In this document: piece by piece, positions 9,018 through 18,474 of the stretch
Layout of the letters: every line of letters starts with the position of its first letter
Position numbering within the stretch: the first letter of the stretch is position 1
DNA from: Penium margaritaceum
Taxonomy: Eukaryota > Streptophyta > Zygnematophyceae > Desmidiales > Peniaceae
Direction: 5' to 3'
Length of the DNA: 22,705 bases
Assembly (NCBI GenBank): GCA_023375785.1
Contig: SZWC01001582.1
Span: forward strand, 86,679 to 109,383
Translations under genes and position numbers: made by a program
Notes under the pieces: model-generated
What the model was told of the DNA's origin: nothing
Databases searched by the model: none
The model's input: only the letters and a program-made list of their open reading frames with translations

Positions 9018-9685
9018 AAATGGAAATGTTTCAGGGCATGGATGCCCATGCAAAAACAAACATGAGCTCTGTATGTGAGTGCGATGCACGACGGCAAGAA
9101 TTCGGCGAAGTCTAGAACGCTGAATAGAAAGGAATAAGGAGAGAGTACAAATGAGCCCCTAGCGGGCTTAAGTAGGGGCGCCGGCAGCTAGCCGCACCGG
9201 GCCCCATCATCCCCGCTGAACCCAAACAAGTTAGTAGGGAGAACACACTACGTACACCACGATAACAATAACGGTGGTCTCCTCGAGGCCCCGGAACAAC
9301 TCTTCGAGTGCCTGGGTCTCGACCACCGAGAGAATAGGAGTAGTGCCAAAAAATCTTGGAATCAACGTCCAGACATCACACACGGCTTTCCAAACATCAA
9401 AAGCGCTAGTTCAGTCACGGGGTCTCCTCGTCGCACCGGTACAGTCCACTGGGTGTGCGGGTCTCAACCCACCGAGAAAACTCTCCTAGCTCCGGAGAAG
9501 CCAACAGGGCTGCCAGAACGCATCGATCGCGTCTCGCCGGCGCTATCGTATGTGCTAGAGAAGTCTCGGGACACTCCGGAGGCTCGTCGTGTCGTCACGC
9601 CCTCCTCTATCATATACCGCCAACGTGGGTATATGGATAATGCATCGGCATCAGTCGTGACGGGTGGAAGCCACACAAACCAACA
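9018..9685 (-). repeat. 5' LTR of E1 (copy B)
   Basis: This is a 668-bp partner of 2985-3650. The right edge ...AACCAACA is identical to that of copy A and is followed by the TCCAA target duplication instead of the polypurine tract. It contains two units of the diverged GGTCTCCT repeat. No TATA box was confidently placed. Confidence 0.85.
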
Positions 9686-9690
9686 TCCAA

Positions 9691-9895
9691 CTCTCAGGTG
9701 CCCCATGCAGCTACATCCACATTGCTTGGCCATCATATCCGCATCCTAGTCACGGCTGCAGCTGTAGTCTCCATCCTTACAGGTGCAGCCCTTGCTGGAG
9801 CCGCCTACCTCATCATCTCTACATCCTCCACTGTGGCAGTCATCGCAGCTTCAGCAGCAGCAGCACTGTTGTCCCTGTTTGGCCTCTGTCGTTAG
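9691..9895 (+). pseudogene. Ala-rich ORF of P1, 3' part
   Basis: This is the continuation of the frame cut at 2984. It is open from the target duplication to TAG at 9893-9895, about 68 codons. The peptide is hydrophobic and Ala/Val/Ile/Leu-rich (AAAVVSILTGAALAGAAYLI and SAAAALLSLFGL) and could form one or two membrane-spanning segments, or could simply reflect GCA-rich DNA. It precedes gag by about 200 bp in the same orientation but in the same codon phase as gag only by chance of position; a stop separates them. Confidence 0.5.
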
Positions 9896-10040
9896 TCTTG
9901 GTGAGTTGCCTTCCTCTTGTTGCTTGGGTACCTTTCTTCTCCTCTTTTCTTCCTCTCTTCTGGCCGTGTGCGTGCAATCCACCCTTTGTTGTGCAGCACC
10001 GTCCAATAGACCATTGTCCTCTTATACGTCCCATGCCCAC

Positions 10041-10090
10041 TGGGGTAAGAGAAACTCTGTCAAAGAAATCTTTAAGTGAATCTTACCCCA
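10041..10090 (+). promoter_or_regulatory. Stem-loop just before the gag start
   Basis: TGGGGTAAGA (10041-10050) and TCTTACCCCA (10081-10090) form a perfect 10-bp stem with a 30-base loop, ending 6 bases before the gag ATG at 10097. The position would suit a leader RNA element, but no function is shown. Confidence 0.45.
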
Positions 10091-10096
10091 CTAACC

Positions 10097-11930
10097 ATGC
10101 CAATTGACGATGATCAGTATGATACCTTACAGGAGGAGCAGCAAAAAGAGCGTGCTGCTCTTCAAGCAGCCCTCATTGCACAGCGCCCTGTAGAAGAAAA
10201 GTTGCGCACTGAATAGGGTGATTAGGAGACATTTGCCGATCACATCGCCAATCTTGTTCTCAACAGCCTACAGCCTGCATAACACTCCACGCCTGTCGCA
10301 TCCACTGCTGTTGACATTGGTGTTGCATTTTCCACCTCTCACGCTTCCGCATCCAACACTACCGGCTCTCTCACCTCTAACTCCCTTTCCGTTGTAGCTG
10401 CGGCAGGCGCTACCGCTGCCAAAGCCCTTGCACAGCCCACGTAGCGTAAACATGACTTTGACTTAGCACCACCTCATTTCACCTCTAACCTCTCCTTTGC
10501 TTCCTAGGAGGTTCGCTTCAATGCTTGGGCGCAAGGTGAGCAGCTTTGGGAGTGTTACCACTTGTCCAACCCCTCTGCGAAACCTCCTTTCGTGCCCCCT
10601 TATGCTGCATCCAGGTGTGTTGTCCGTGCTCTTATTCGCATTGGACCCGATGATCTCACTGTTGAGATAGGGTCATGCAATGCTAACAGTGCCCGCCGCA
10701 CGCCTGCTGATCCTGTTGGTGCATATGCACTCATCAAGTGTCGCACCACTGCCACTGGCACGCCACACAGAGTGTCCTCATGATATAGTTCAACATGCTC
10801 TTGATGCGTGCTTCAGAGACTACAGATGCCTATTTGGCCCGCAGCCTTAGTCTTTTGGAGGACCTTGGCAAAGCAGCACCCGGTCAGCTTTCTGTTGTTC
10901 TCTCTATCATCAATGGCCTCATCCTGGAGTTTTCCGACATCTTCAGGGAGGTAAAGGCCTCAGAGCTTGAGCAAATTGCCACTGAGCCTGTGCCTATCGA
11001 CTCTCCACCGGGCATTGGTGCTCTTTGGGAGTTCACCTCCTAGGGCCTCATCGAGTGGTGGAGCACTCTCCAGAACAGGCGCATTCATTGTGCATTTGTT
11101 ATAGCAGCCACTACAGCACTCCCTTCTATCTCATCATCCTCTACCTCTTCCCCTTTGCCTTCCTCCTTTGCCACGTCTCTTCTTAACCAAGGGGGGGGGA
11201 GTCGTGGTCGCGGTCAAGGCAAAGGTACCATTGAATCTGGTTCTGGCGACCAAGCCAGTCGCGGCGAAGGGAAGGGCACCAGCAGCAACTCTTCTTCTTC
11301 CTCCACTCCCAGCACCATCGAGTGCTGGAACTGTGGCGTCGTCGGCCATTCTGCACCAAAGTGTTCGTCCCCTCCGGACAACAAGCTCCTGGCCTCTGCC
11401 ATGCGTGCACACTAGGCGTGATCCTCCGGGAGGGTCAGACAGCGCCTTTCGTGTTGCCACCTCCACAACTCCGACGGGTCGCAGCACCCTTGTCGTCATC
11501 GAGGCCGTTGCCTACAGCATGGCTATCGCTTTGCTCCCACTTCCTTACCCTGGGGTCTGGCGGGCCGGTCTTGTACGGCCCCCTATGTGGCATCTACTCT
11601 CCTCCCGCCTGGGCGTCTTCATCATACCCGCCGCCTCGTCGTGCCTCCTCCGGCATTGTCATTACTCCAGAACTGCCCGAGGACGAGCGCCAGCTGAAAG
11701 CTGCGCTTTCTCACGCTATTCATCAACGTCGTGATCAGGGAGGTGAGAGTGAGCACTATGGGTTGGAGCCTCTTGCGTGTATCGTTGATGGGGAGTTGCG
11801 TGGTCCTGCGTCCGGTCATGTTCTTGGGTTTCCTCCTGCTGATGTTCTCTTGATTGAGGAATGGCAGTCTGTGCGCTTGTCCTGCTGTCTAGCGTGTGGT
11901 CAGCGTTTGGCGTTTCGTCCCGCTGTCTAG
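10097..11930 (+). pseudogene. gag: Copia-type gag pseudogene of P1
   Basis: The frame starts with ATG at 10097 (MPIDDDQYDTLQEEQQ, a charged helical N-terminus). It passes an Ala/Ser/Thr-rich segment and a capsid-like region (NAWAQGEQLWECYHLSNPSA). After a frame change near 10785 it reaches a Gly/Arg/Ser-rich stretch and a perfect CCHC zinc knuckle at about 11325-11366 (CWNCGVVGHSAPKC, C-X2-C-X4-H-X4-C). A third phase is open from 11322 to 11930 and contains ELPEDERQLKAAL and ends near LSCCLACGQR. In-frame stops are TAG at 10214, 10223, 10442, 10505, 10786, 11041 and 11413, and one TAA at 10280. Gag would bind and package element RNA in cytoplasmic particles. The order leader-gag in the same orientation as the LTR at 800 supports one element, P1, split by E1. 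Confidence 0.75.
11892..11908 (+). repeat. Inversion breakpoint repeat, left copy
   Basis: GCGTGTGGTCAGCGTTT here is present in exact inverted form at 14570-14586. Beside it, GCTGTCTAGCGTGTGG is directly repeated at 11884-11899 and 11922-11937, filler-like sequence before the truncated RT begins at about 11938. Confidence 0.7.
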
Positions 11931-11937
11931 CGTGTGG

Positions 11938-12570
11938 ACCCAAGTCCTTAATTTTGTAGGTGGACTGTAACAAGGTCTTCACTGACTGTATGGCGGCGGG
12001 ACTGGGCTATGCAATGAGAAGATAATCCACGTGCACCAAGATGGCCACAAAGGGCTGCGAGGGTGCACTCAAGAAGGGAGCTGGATGGATAGTGCTACGA
12101 TGGTAGCCACCCTTCTCGAGGGTAGACAAGACCTCCATGTTCCAACTGCGAGCGAACTACATGAGCCCGTAGGGGATTTCACACAGCCGCCAGACCTTGT
12201 TCGTGCCATGTGCATAGCCTGGGGACTGCACCATGTAGATCTCCTCGTCGAGGCGTCCGTGCAAGAATGCATTGTTAACGTCCATCTGCTCTAGTTCCCA
12301 TTTATGCTGGGCTACTAGGCTCAAAAGAGCTTAAGCCGTGGTGTACCGTCCAATAGGGGAAAACATCTCATCAAAGTCAACGCATGGAATTTGGGAGAAT
12401 CCCTTGGCGGTGAGCCGGGCTTTATGCCTGTCAATCGTGCCATCAGGCTTCAGCTTGCGCCAAAGCACCCTACAGGGCGAAACAACCTTACGACCTGCTT
12501 GGAGATCAACAAGTCAAAACACCTCATGTTCATTCAAGGCTTTTAGCTCCTCCTGTATGGCCTTCTCCCT
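11938..12570 (-). pseudogene. pol: Copia reverse transcriptase pseudogene (M1)
   Basis: The minus-strand translation follows the Copia RT domain (RVT_2) from LVDL..GRK through RKLKPDGTIDRHKARL, AKGFSQ, VDFDEMFSPIGR, QHKWELEQMDVNNAFLHG, LDEEIYM, YGLM-stop-F and finally YKIKDLGP, where it stops abruptly at about 11938. The catalytic YVDD is altered to HVDY (12022-12033), so the enzyme is dead. In-frame stops are TGA at 12514 (where the family has Trp), TAG at 12157 (at the conserved Gln of YGLKQ), a TAA near 12330 and a TAG near 12010. RNase H is missing; the sequence joins the inverted end of gag instead. Confidence 0.85.
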
Positions 12571-14586
12571 GAGATCAGCGTCAGCTGCCTCCCTAATCTG
12601 ATGGAGAGTGGTAGGCCCTGTTGGGAGCGAGGGAAGCCCGCTTGCTGCAAAGCAAGCGGTGACATATCTAGTGATTGAGGCATCCAGAGCACTGTGAAAA
12701 TCATGAGCAATGAGTGCATAGCCCACTGCTGAGTTAGGGTGAACGAAGCTCACACCGAGTCCCAATGCATCAAGTCCAGTGGGTCTGGCAGCGGAGCCGA
12801 CTGCGGTGGAGGATGCACAGGAGCGGGTGCGCCGTTGAGAGGATTGTGCGGACTGTGTGATTGAGTTCTTTGGGAGTCTCCCTCCACGATTGTACGGCTC
12901 TGGTACAACTGGAGGTACACTAGTGACTGGGGGAGAGACTGTCTCATGAAAAATCACAGTTGGATGTAGGACAGGAAATGGAGGGGGCTCAATGACAGCG
13001 CGCGGGGGAGAATGTGCCACAGTGTCAGGATATAGTGGCGGAGAACTGAGAGGCGCTGACAGGACGTAGAAGGGGAAGACGTTATGGAAGGACCAGATAG
13101 GGATGCAGACGGGGTGTAGAGACACGCATTTGTGCTAAGCAACATGTCAGACACAAGAGAAGAGGGCTCAGAAGAAGAAGGAGACAAGCCAAAGGGAGGC
13201 ACCCCAGAGTGACCGGAGGCTAGAACAGACCCACTCCCTCTAAGCCGACAGAGCAAGGACAGGGAAGAGGGTGGAGTGACAAGGGAGGAGACATGGCCAA
13301 GACCCCGAGGAAAGTGCACAAGCGAGCACGCGGACTAAGTTTCAGGTCACAAAGGTCCTTGGGGAGCCAGACGGCAGTAACGCAGTCCCAGACACAAGCA
13401 AGGCGGAGGTCTACACGACGGCCAAACCAACGTTCAAACGGCGTGACATGGCGTGGGAGGGGATCGTGAGGGACACGATTCCAGATCCACATCATGTAGG
13501 GCATGGCTTTAAAAGAGATTCGAGGGGGAAGGTGAGACACACTTAGAAGGGTATGCACGCCATCAATAAGAGTCCTATTCCAGCGTTCAGACATGCCATT
13601 TTTCATAGGTGTGTAGGGGGCTGTAGTTTTGATGCTCACACATTGAGACGAGAGAAAACAAGAGGTCGGACCATTAAATTCACTGCCACGTTCATAACGA
13701 AAGACACGGAGACGACAACCACAGGAAAGTTCAGCCTTGGGAAGCCAGGACTCGAGGGTGGAGCAAACGTCACTCTTCTACTTAAGAGAAAAGACCCAAC
13801 ACATGCGTGAGACGTCATGGGTGAGGCAAATAACGGAACGACCAGCCCCCCCAAGAGCGTCATGAGGAAGAGGCCCCATGACGTCAGCATGTAACATGTT
13901 GAGAGGATAAGACATGCGAGACTCAAAAGTGGAAAAAGGAGACTGGTGCATTTTACTCTGAGCGCAGTCAAGACAGTCAGGGGGGCAAGGGACGGGAACG
14001 TGGCAACATCAATGCCATCTGCTTGAAGTACACAAATAAATCTATCAGTGGTAGCAGTATGAATGTGACACAAGCGACGATGCAGCAGCTGTGCATGTGC
14101 AGGGGAAAGGGAGTGAGCAACATGCACGTGAGCAACAGTGGCGGGAGCTGGTGCGAAGGTGAGAACACGAAAAAGACAATAATAGCGTGTGCCCTGTAGA
14201 AGAATGCGGCCAGATGTGCGATGCGAGACAAAGGCAATGCCACAACTACAAGAGAAGCCCATTCCCTGGTCGTCGAGTGTCGTAACAGCAAGGAGACTGA
14301 GCTCAAGTCATGGAACATACAGGACGTTTGGCAAGAACAATTCCCCCCAGGGTCGACAAAGCACAAAATCCCCACGCCTTGAACAGGGAGCAGCTGACCG
14401 GAGCTAGTGCGAATAAAGAGTACGAAACTAATAGGACCAAGGGAGACAAAGGACGTGCGTGACAAAATCATGTGGCGGGTGGCTCCAGGGTTAAGAATCC
14501 AGAAGCCAACCCGATGCACAAACAGTGGAGGGATCACGACTCACTACGGTGAAGGCCGCGTGCGGTGAGAAACGCTGACCACACGC
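12571..14586 (-). pseudogene. pol: Copia protease and integrase pseudogene (M1)
   Basis: In coding order: a gag-protease junction frame (ACGQRFSPHAAF...) starting at 14586; the protease motif, readable as WLLDS at about 14494-14510 and then GATRHM after a 7-bp insertion (plus-strand agggtta, 14487-14493) that breaks the active-site DSGA; the GAG-pre-integrase HHCC region with LLHRRLCHIH at about 14060-14100 and a C-X2-C near 13975; and the integrase core. The core has LHADVMGP (first Asp kept), FRYERGSEF where the family has an Asp (changed to Glu) and TAPYTPMKNGMSERWNRTL (Glu kept) at about 13560-13630, and it ends WFGRRVDL...FLGV. A long Pro/Ser-rich linker leads to the RT (IREAADADLREKAIQEE). 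Several frameshifts separate these blocks. Orientation is opposite to gag of P1. Confidence 0.85.
14570..14586 (-). repeat. Inversion breakpoint repeat, right copy
   Basis: This is the exact reverse complement of 11892-11908. The codons A-C-G-Q-R are in the gag phase at the left copy and in the protease phase here. Confidence 0.7.
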
Positions 14587-15069
14587 AAAAATGATTCTGA
14601 AACAAAGAAATCGGATTGAATATGAAACTTGTAGTATTACTTACCGGGCTACCTTGCCTCTCTATCTTGTAGTACCACAGGGCTGAACGTACATGTGACT
14701 GTAACAAGGAGCCGGTTTCGTACGTTGCCATTGGGGCTGCAAGTGTGTGAAGCATGGTTCAGTGATTCAAGTCGTTGAACCATGTCCAGCACGCACGGTG
14801 CCCTGTCCCATGGTCGTGATGGTCCATGTGGACAGCCAACGTGTGCGTTGTAAGCTGTCCTGACAGATAATGCGTCCATTCGCACAATCTGTCAGGCCAG
14901 ATTTAACTTGCGACGAGCTTGATTCGTTGAATCGAGAAAATGAGTTGGACCCGTTGCCGAATTCATCGTATGGCCATAAAGGTTTCAACGAATCTAAAGA
15001 GAACCAAAAACAATCAACCCAGTGACAAATCTAGGCGTTACCAAATTCAAAACTGGTCAATGAACGCAT
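14587..15069. other. Unassigned segment with several hairpins
   Basis: No coding was recognised. Perfect inverted repeats are catggttca/tgaaccatg (14753-14761 and 14776-14784), gtcca/tggac (14822-14833) and cctgacagat/atctgtcagg (14859-14868 and 14887-14896). On the minus strand 14644-14597 has the form GTAAGT...TTTCTTTGTTTCAG, which would be a 48-base intron. It could be a remnant of a small DNA transposon or part of the rearranged retroelement. Confidence 0.4.
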
Positions 15070-16860
15070 TCACCAGGAAGTAGGGTAGTGAGTTGCAAAC
15101 TGCAAGGGTCTCAGACGATCGCCAGGCACGCAAATTATTTGCGAGGAGATAGGGGATTGCGAGGGTGCGACTGGGTCTGCTGTAGATGAGACCACAATCC
15201 ACGGTGCAGGCAATATTGTTGGTACTGAGAGCGACGCAACAAGAGACGACGCAGGTGACAACGATGATGATGTAGATGATGCAAGTACCGGTGCGAATAC
15301 AACAGCATGTGTAACAGGTGACGACGTAGATGCACCAGGAGATGATGCAGATGTGATAAGAGATGATGCAGGTGATGGCAACAAAACAATAGGAGCTGAA
15401 TTAGGCAACAACACAGATGTGACGGGAGATGAGGTACAAGACAATGCAGATGTGGTTTTTTGAAGGGTAGCCACTACCAAAGCACAATCCACAGACACCA
15501 CCTCTCCTTGGATGGGAGATGGGTATAAGCGATGAGACAAAATGAGCAATGCCCTGAGAGAAACTGCTCTCAACGAAGATAGCATCGCGGGACTTGACAA
15601 CCTGACTACGCTCAGATTCCCAGAAGTGTCTGGCCTTGTACTGAGAGTATATACCAAGGAAAGGACAGGGACAGCCTCGAGGAGACAGTTTGCCATCACA
15701 TTGGTCGCTAGAAAGCCAAACGCAGGTGATTTTTTCCAAATACATGAGCAAGGTGAAGGTCAGCACGACGACCATTCCATCATTCAAACTGTGTGACACA
15801 ACGAGGTAGCGGACAGTGGGCAATGCAGTCCCAAAACTATGTCATGTAGGAAATGGCCTCAAAGGCAAAAAACAGAGGAAGGCCAGACCTGACAAGAAGG
15901 GATGCAAACACCGTCAGTGACAGTGCAAATCCAGTGTTTCGACCCTTTTCTCTGTTGTGGTGTATACCAAGCAAAGGCCTGAAATGCACCCTTTGAGACT
16001 GAAGGGAGCGGGTTGTGGGGTGCATGAACTCCCCAACACGATTCAAGTGAAATTTCAACAGCTTGCGCTCCCAAGAATGCTCACATTGGACAAGCCAAGA
16101 CTCGATTATGGGCCGGAAATCTCTTTTCTAGTGAAGGGCAAAGATCCAACGAAAGCGAGAGAAGTTATCCGTAAGACACAAGACATACTGACCGCCACCT
16201 CCAAGAAACTCATCAGGGAGAGGACCCGTGACATCCGCATGGACAAGAACAAGTAGATGTATTGTGCGAGAGTTAGAAGATAGGAAGGACAGGTGATGAA
16301 GCTTGCCTATGGTGCAATCAAGGCAGTCAGCAGTGTAAGACGCAGGGAATGCGCTAGGGTCAAGTCCAATGATAGGCTGATGATGTAGGATACCATGGAT
16401 GGCGGCTGTATGCATGTGACACACGCGATGATGGAGGAAGCGTGTGTGTGCACGGGAAAGCTAGGAAGCAACATCCACATGCGCAATGGCAGTGGCGGCA
16501 GGCAATGGTGAAAACAAGGGAACACAATTCAACTTGTCAAAAGAGAGCAGGATGGCCAGACAACTGCAATAATACAGTGCCAACGCCACGAGAGGAAACG
16601 AAGTCCATGCCCTGATCATCAAAGGTAGTAACAGATGGCAAATTGACCTCAAGCACAGGTACGCAGAGGATATTGGATAAGAAGATATCACCCAATGGAC
16701 CAACAAAACACAAAACAGCAATGTCCTAGACTAGCAACATCTGGCCAGAGCCCGTGCAGACAAAGCAGGTGTCACCAACAGGCCCCAATATGGCAAACAC
16801 GGCATGAGACGGCATCATGTGATGAGTGGCTCTCGAGTTGATCCAGAATCCACTCGACTA
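15070..16860 (-). pseudogene. pol: Copia protease-integrase pseudogene (M2)
   Basis: In coding order on the minus strand: protease motif WINSRATHHM at 16816-16845, where the family has W-(I/L)-x-DSGATHHM, so the catalytic Asp is Asn and the Gly is Arg; GAG-pre-integrase with CLDCTIGKLHHLSF; integrase start LVHADVTGPLP and LTDNFSRFRWIF; a block KFHLNRVGEFM corresponding to LRTDRGGEF (catalytic Asp to Asn); AWYTPQQRKGSKHW corresponding to the YTPQQNGVAER region (catalytic Glu lost, Lys-type change); the integrase tail FLGIYSQY...SRDAIFVE; and a Ser/Pro/Val-rich linker (15070-15460). Frames shift several times, with stops. It ends at about 15070, before the RT. It is related to M1 but clearly diverged. 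The D-to-N and E-to-K changes are G-to-A on the coding strand. Confidence 0.8.
15140..15450. repeat. Degenerate GATGATG-type repeat in the M2 linker
   Basis: Words such as gatgatgcaggtgat and gatgatgatgtagatgatg recur irregularly. On the coding (minus) strand they give SSPVTS / SSLITSASSP-type repeats between integrase and the expected RT. Confidence 0.55.
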
Positions 16861-16980
16861 ATGAGACAGGGTAGTCACATGACTCTGGGCGACACTATCA
16901 ACAAGTCCAGATGAGTGTTTAGCACGTCCAGATATCACAACAAAGAGACGAGGCAGGATAAACAACTACCAATGCTGAAT

Positions 16981-17352
16981 TCAATCCACAGCCGGCGAAG
17001 CCCCACAAGACGATGTGCCCCGAAGGACTCCATCCATAAAAAAACTGTGAACCTGAAACTCCTCAACCAAATGTTTACCAGAGGGGGCATCGTGGAGGCC
17101 AAGACTGGAGGAGGACAGAAAAAGCTGGAGCATATGCACTCGAACCATGTCGCGACGCAACAGGAGATGCGGAGGGGCCAGAGGGGACAGATGGAGAAGA
17201 GATGGGTAAAGCTGCCGGTTGAAGCCATGTTGGTGGGGCGTAGGAAGGAGAGGAAGGTCCATAGATGGTGGAGTAGAACCGTGGTGGAATCCATTGCTAC
17301 CCTGGATGAGGTACCAAGATTGCCGAGGACGTCGGGGCGGGCACTGGACCAA
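16981..17352 (-). pseudogene. Possible gag-end/linker remnant of M2
   Basis: The minus frame here is Pro/His/Leu/Ser-rich (GSNGFHHGSTPPSMDLPLLP, then PHQHGFNRQLYP), the sort of sequence found after gag in Copia polyproteins, and lies just upstream of the M2 protease. No CCHC knuckle is visible. A 149-codon basic frame on the plus strand (16915-17364) covers the same bases and is probably its shadow. Confidence 0.3.
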
Positions 17353-17364
17353 CCGAAGACATGA

Positions 17365-18463
17365 CGATGGTGGTCTCTAACTGTATGGGATCAGACTCCC
17401 ATGCGCAACGGTCTGGACTGAAAGGAAGGGAGAGAAAAGAGAATAAGAGGGCAAGACGTGAGACAGGTCCCCAAGGACTGGTCTCCCTCTGTCACCGGGA
17501 AAAACCGTAGATGCTCGGATCTCGACCAAGAATGAAAGGGTGAAAATGAAAAAAGAATAGATAACATAGCAGTGAAAGTAAAGGCCTAATGTTGGACAAA
17601 GGCACATCTGGGTTCACCTAGGATGGTCGTTGAGGCGCCAAGGATGGCTAGACTCACCCCTGATTGTTTTTCCTTTTTTTTCTTTCTTTTGGGCAAGTGA
17701 GCTCAAGTCTGGTGGACGAGCTCGTCGATCCACAAGCTTGTCGACCAACGGAGCAGGGGATGTGAGAAGCAGTGAAGGCCTTAGCCAATATTTCTGCTTT
17801 CACAACAGATCCGCTATTCCTCGTGCAACTAGTTTGCTGTTATTCGTGTTGCAACGTGCACAAAAAGTGTGTTACATTTGCTACTACTTCTGCTGTTGAT
17901 GTCATTNTAGTGTGGCTGATGCAGCAGCTGCTACTTCTGCTAATACTATTGCTGCTGCTGCTGCTGCTCTATTGCTGGTGCGGGTACGACTGCTGCTACT
18001 GCTGCTAGTTTGGCGGACGTAGCTACTATTGATATTGCTACTGCTGATCCTCGTCAAGATGACGATTTTTTTGTTTTCGCACTTGCTGCTGATGCTACTA
18101 CTGATCTGCTACTGCTACTGCTACTGCTGTGAATTTCTACTCCTGTTACGGCGAGGAAAGCCGGATACAGCTGCTATGGCTGCTACAGCAGTTGCCACTG
18201 CTGTGGTAGCCAAAGATGCCTCTACTCCCACTTCACGTTGCCACCAAGAAGGCCGCCGCACAGAGGGAAACTGCTGAAAGAATTTTGGCAGCATTCGACC
18301 TCCAGCTCTATCGGAGTACTATGTGAAGTGAGCCCTCAGCCTAAGGCCTCCACATTGCCAGGACCTATGTGTCCCACCCAGCCTAGCCCAGCCCAGCCAA
18401 GATGCTTCCTTTGCCGCTGCTGTGTGCTGTATGGTGGGATGAAGAGGTCGTGTCTCCCTACTA
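17365..18463 (-). other. M2 leader region
   Basis: It lies between the M2 primer-binding site and its remnant coding. It includes an A/T-rich stretch (17530-17700), the near-palindrome gacgagctcgtc (about 17713), a single N at 17907 and a CTG-rich tract at 17860-18220. A plus-strand frame at about 18240-18325 (KKAAAQRETAERILAAFDLQ, ending at TGA 18324) looks protein-like, is preceded by an Ala-rich frame one phase away, and cannot be assigned. Confidence 0.4.
17860..18220. repeat. CTG/GCT-rich imperfect trinucleotide tract
   Basis: gctgctgctgctgctct at about 17950 and many gctact/gctgat variants. It is similar in kind and in position to the tract next to the E1 PBS. Confidence 0.7.
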
Positions 18464-18474
18464 CTCTGATATCA
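18464..18474 (-). other. Primer-binding site of M2
   Basis: In element orientation the sequence is TGATATCAGAG, one mismatch from TGGTATCAGAG. It is directly adjacent to the LTR 3' end ...CATTTCCTCA. This sets M2 as a minus-strand element with its 5' LTR to the right. Confidence 0.7.

Larger units (their letters stand above)
2985..9685 (-). mobile_element. E1: full-length LTR retrotransposon without visible pol
   Basis: This is a minus-strand element with all structural hallmarks: 5' LTR at 9018-9685, PBS at 9007-9017, internal region, polypurine tract at 3651-3660 and 3' LTR at 2985-3650. The 5-bp sequence TCCAA lies at both ends (2980-2984 and 9686-9690). The internal region (5.36 kb, of which about 260 bp is probably an assembly duplicate) has a GC-rich and CTG-rich leader, one very long decayed ORF of unknown function and a ~117-bp tandem array before the PPT. 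None of the Copia or Gypsy hallmark motifs (CCHC knuckle, DSG protease, HHCC/DDE integrase, YVDD RT, RNase H) was found in it. It is therefore best described as a non-autonomous element presumably mobilised by a Copia-type machinery. The LTRs differ by many transitions, so the insertion is old. Confidence 0.8.

Noticed and set aside
8529..9115. Long plus-strand poly-Leu/Cys/Ala ORFs
   Set aside because: They are produced in several frames at once by CTG-type triplets and have no domain.
14487..14493. Telomere-like AGGGTTA insertion in the M1 protease motif
   Set aside because: A single 7-bp insertion that is not a perfect plant telomere unit; not enough to argue for telomerase-type repair.
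16915..17364. 149-codon basic ORF on the plus strand
   Set aside because: It lies antisense inside M2 just upstream of its protease; the minus frame has gag-linker-like composition. The basic frame is best explained as its shadow.
17907..17907. Second single N as another false duplication
   Set aside because: No repeated flanks are visible around it, so it is treated as an ambiguous base or small gap only.
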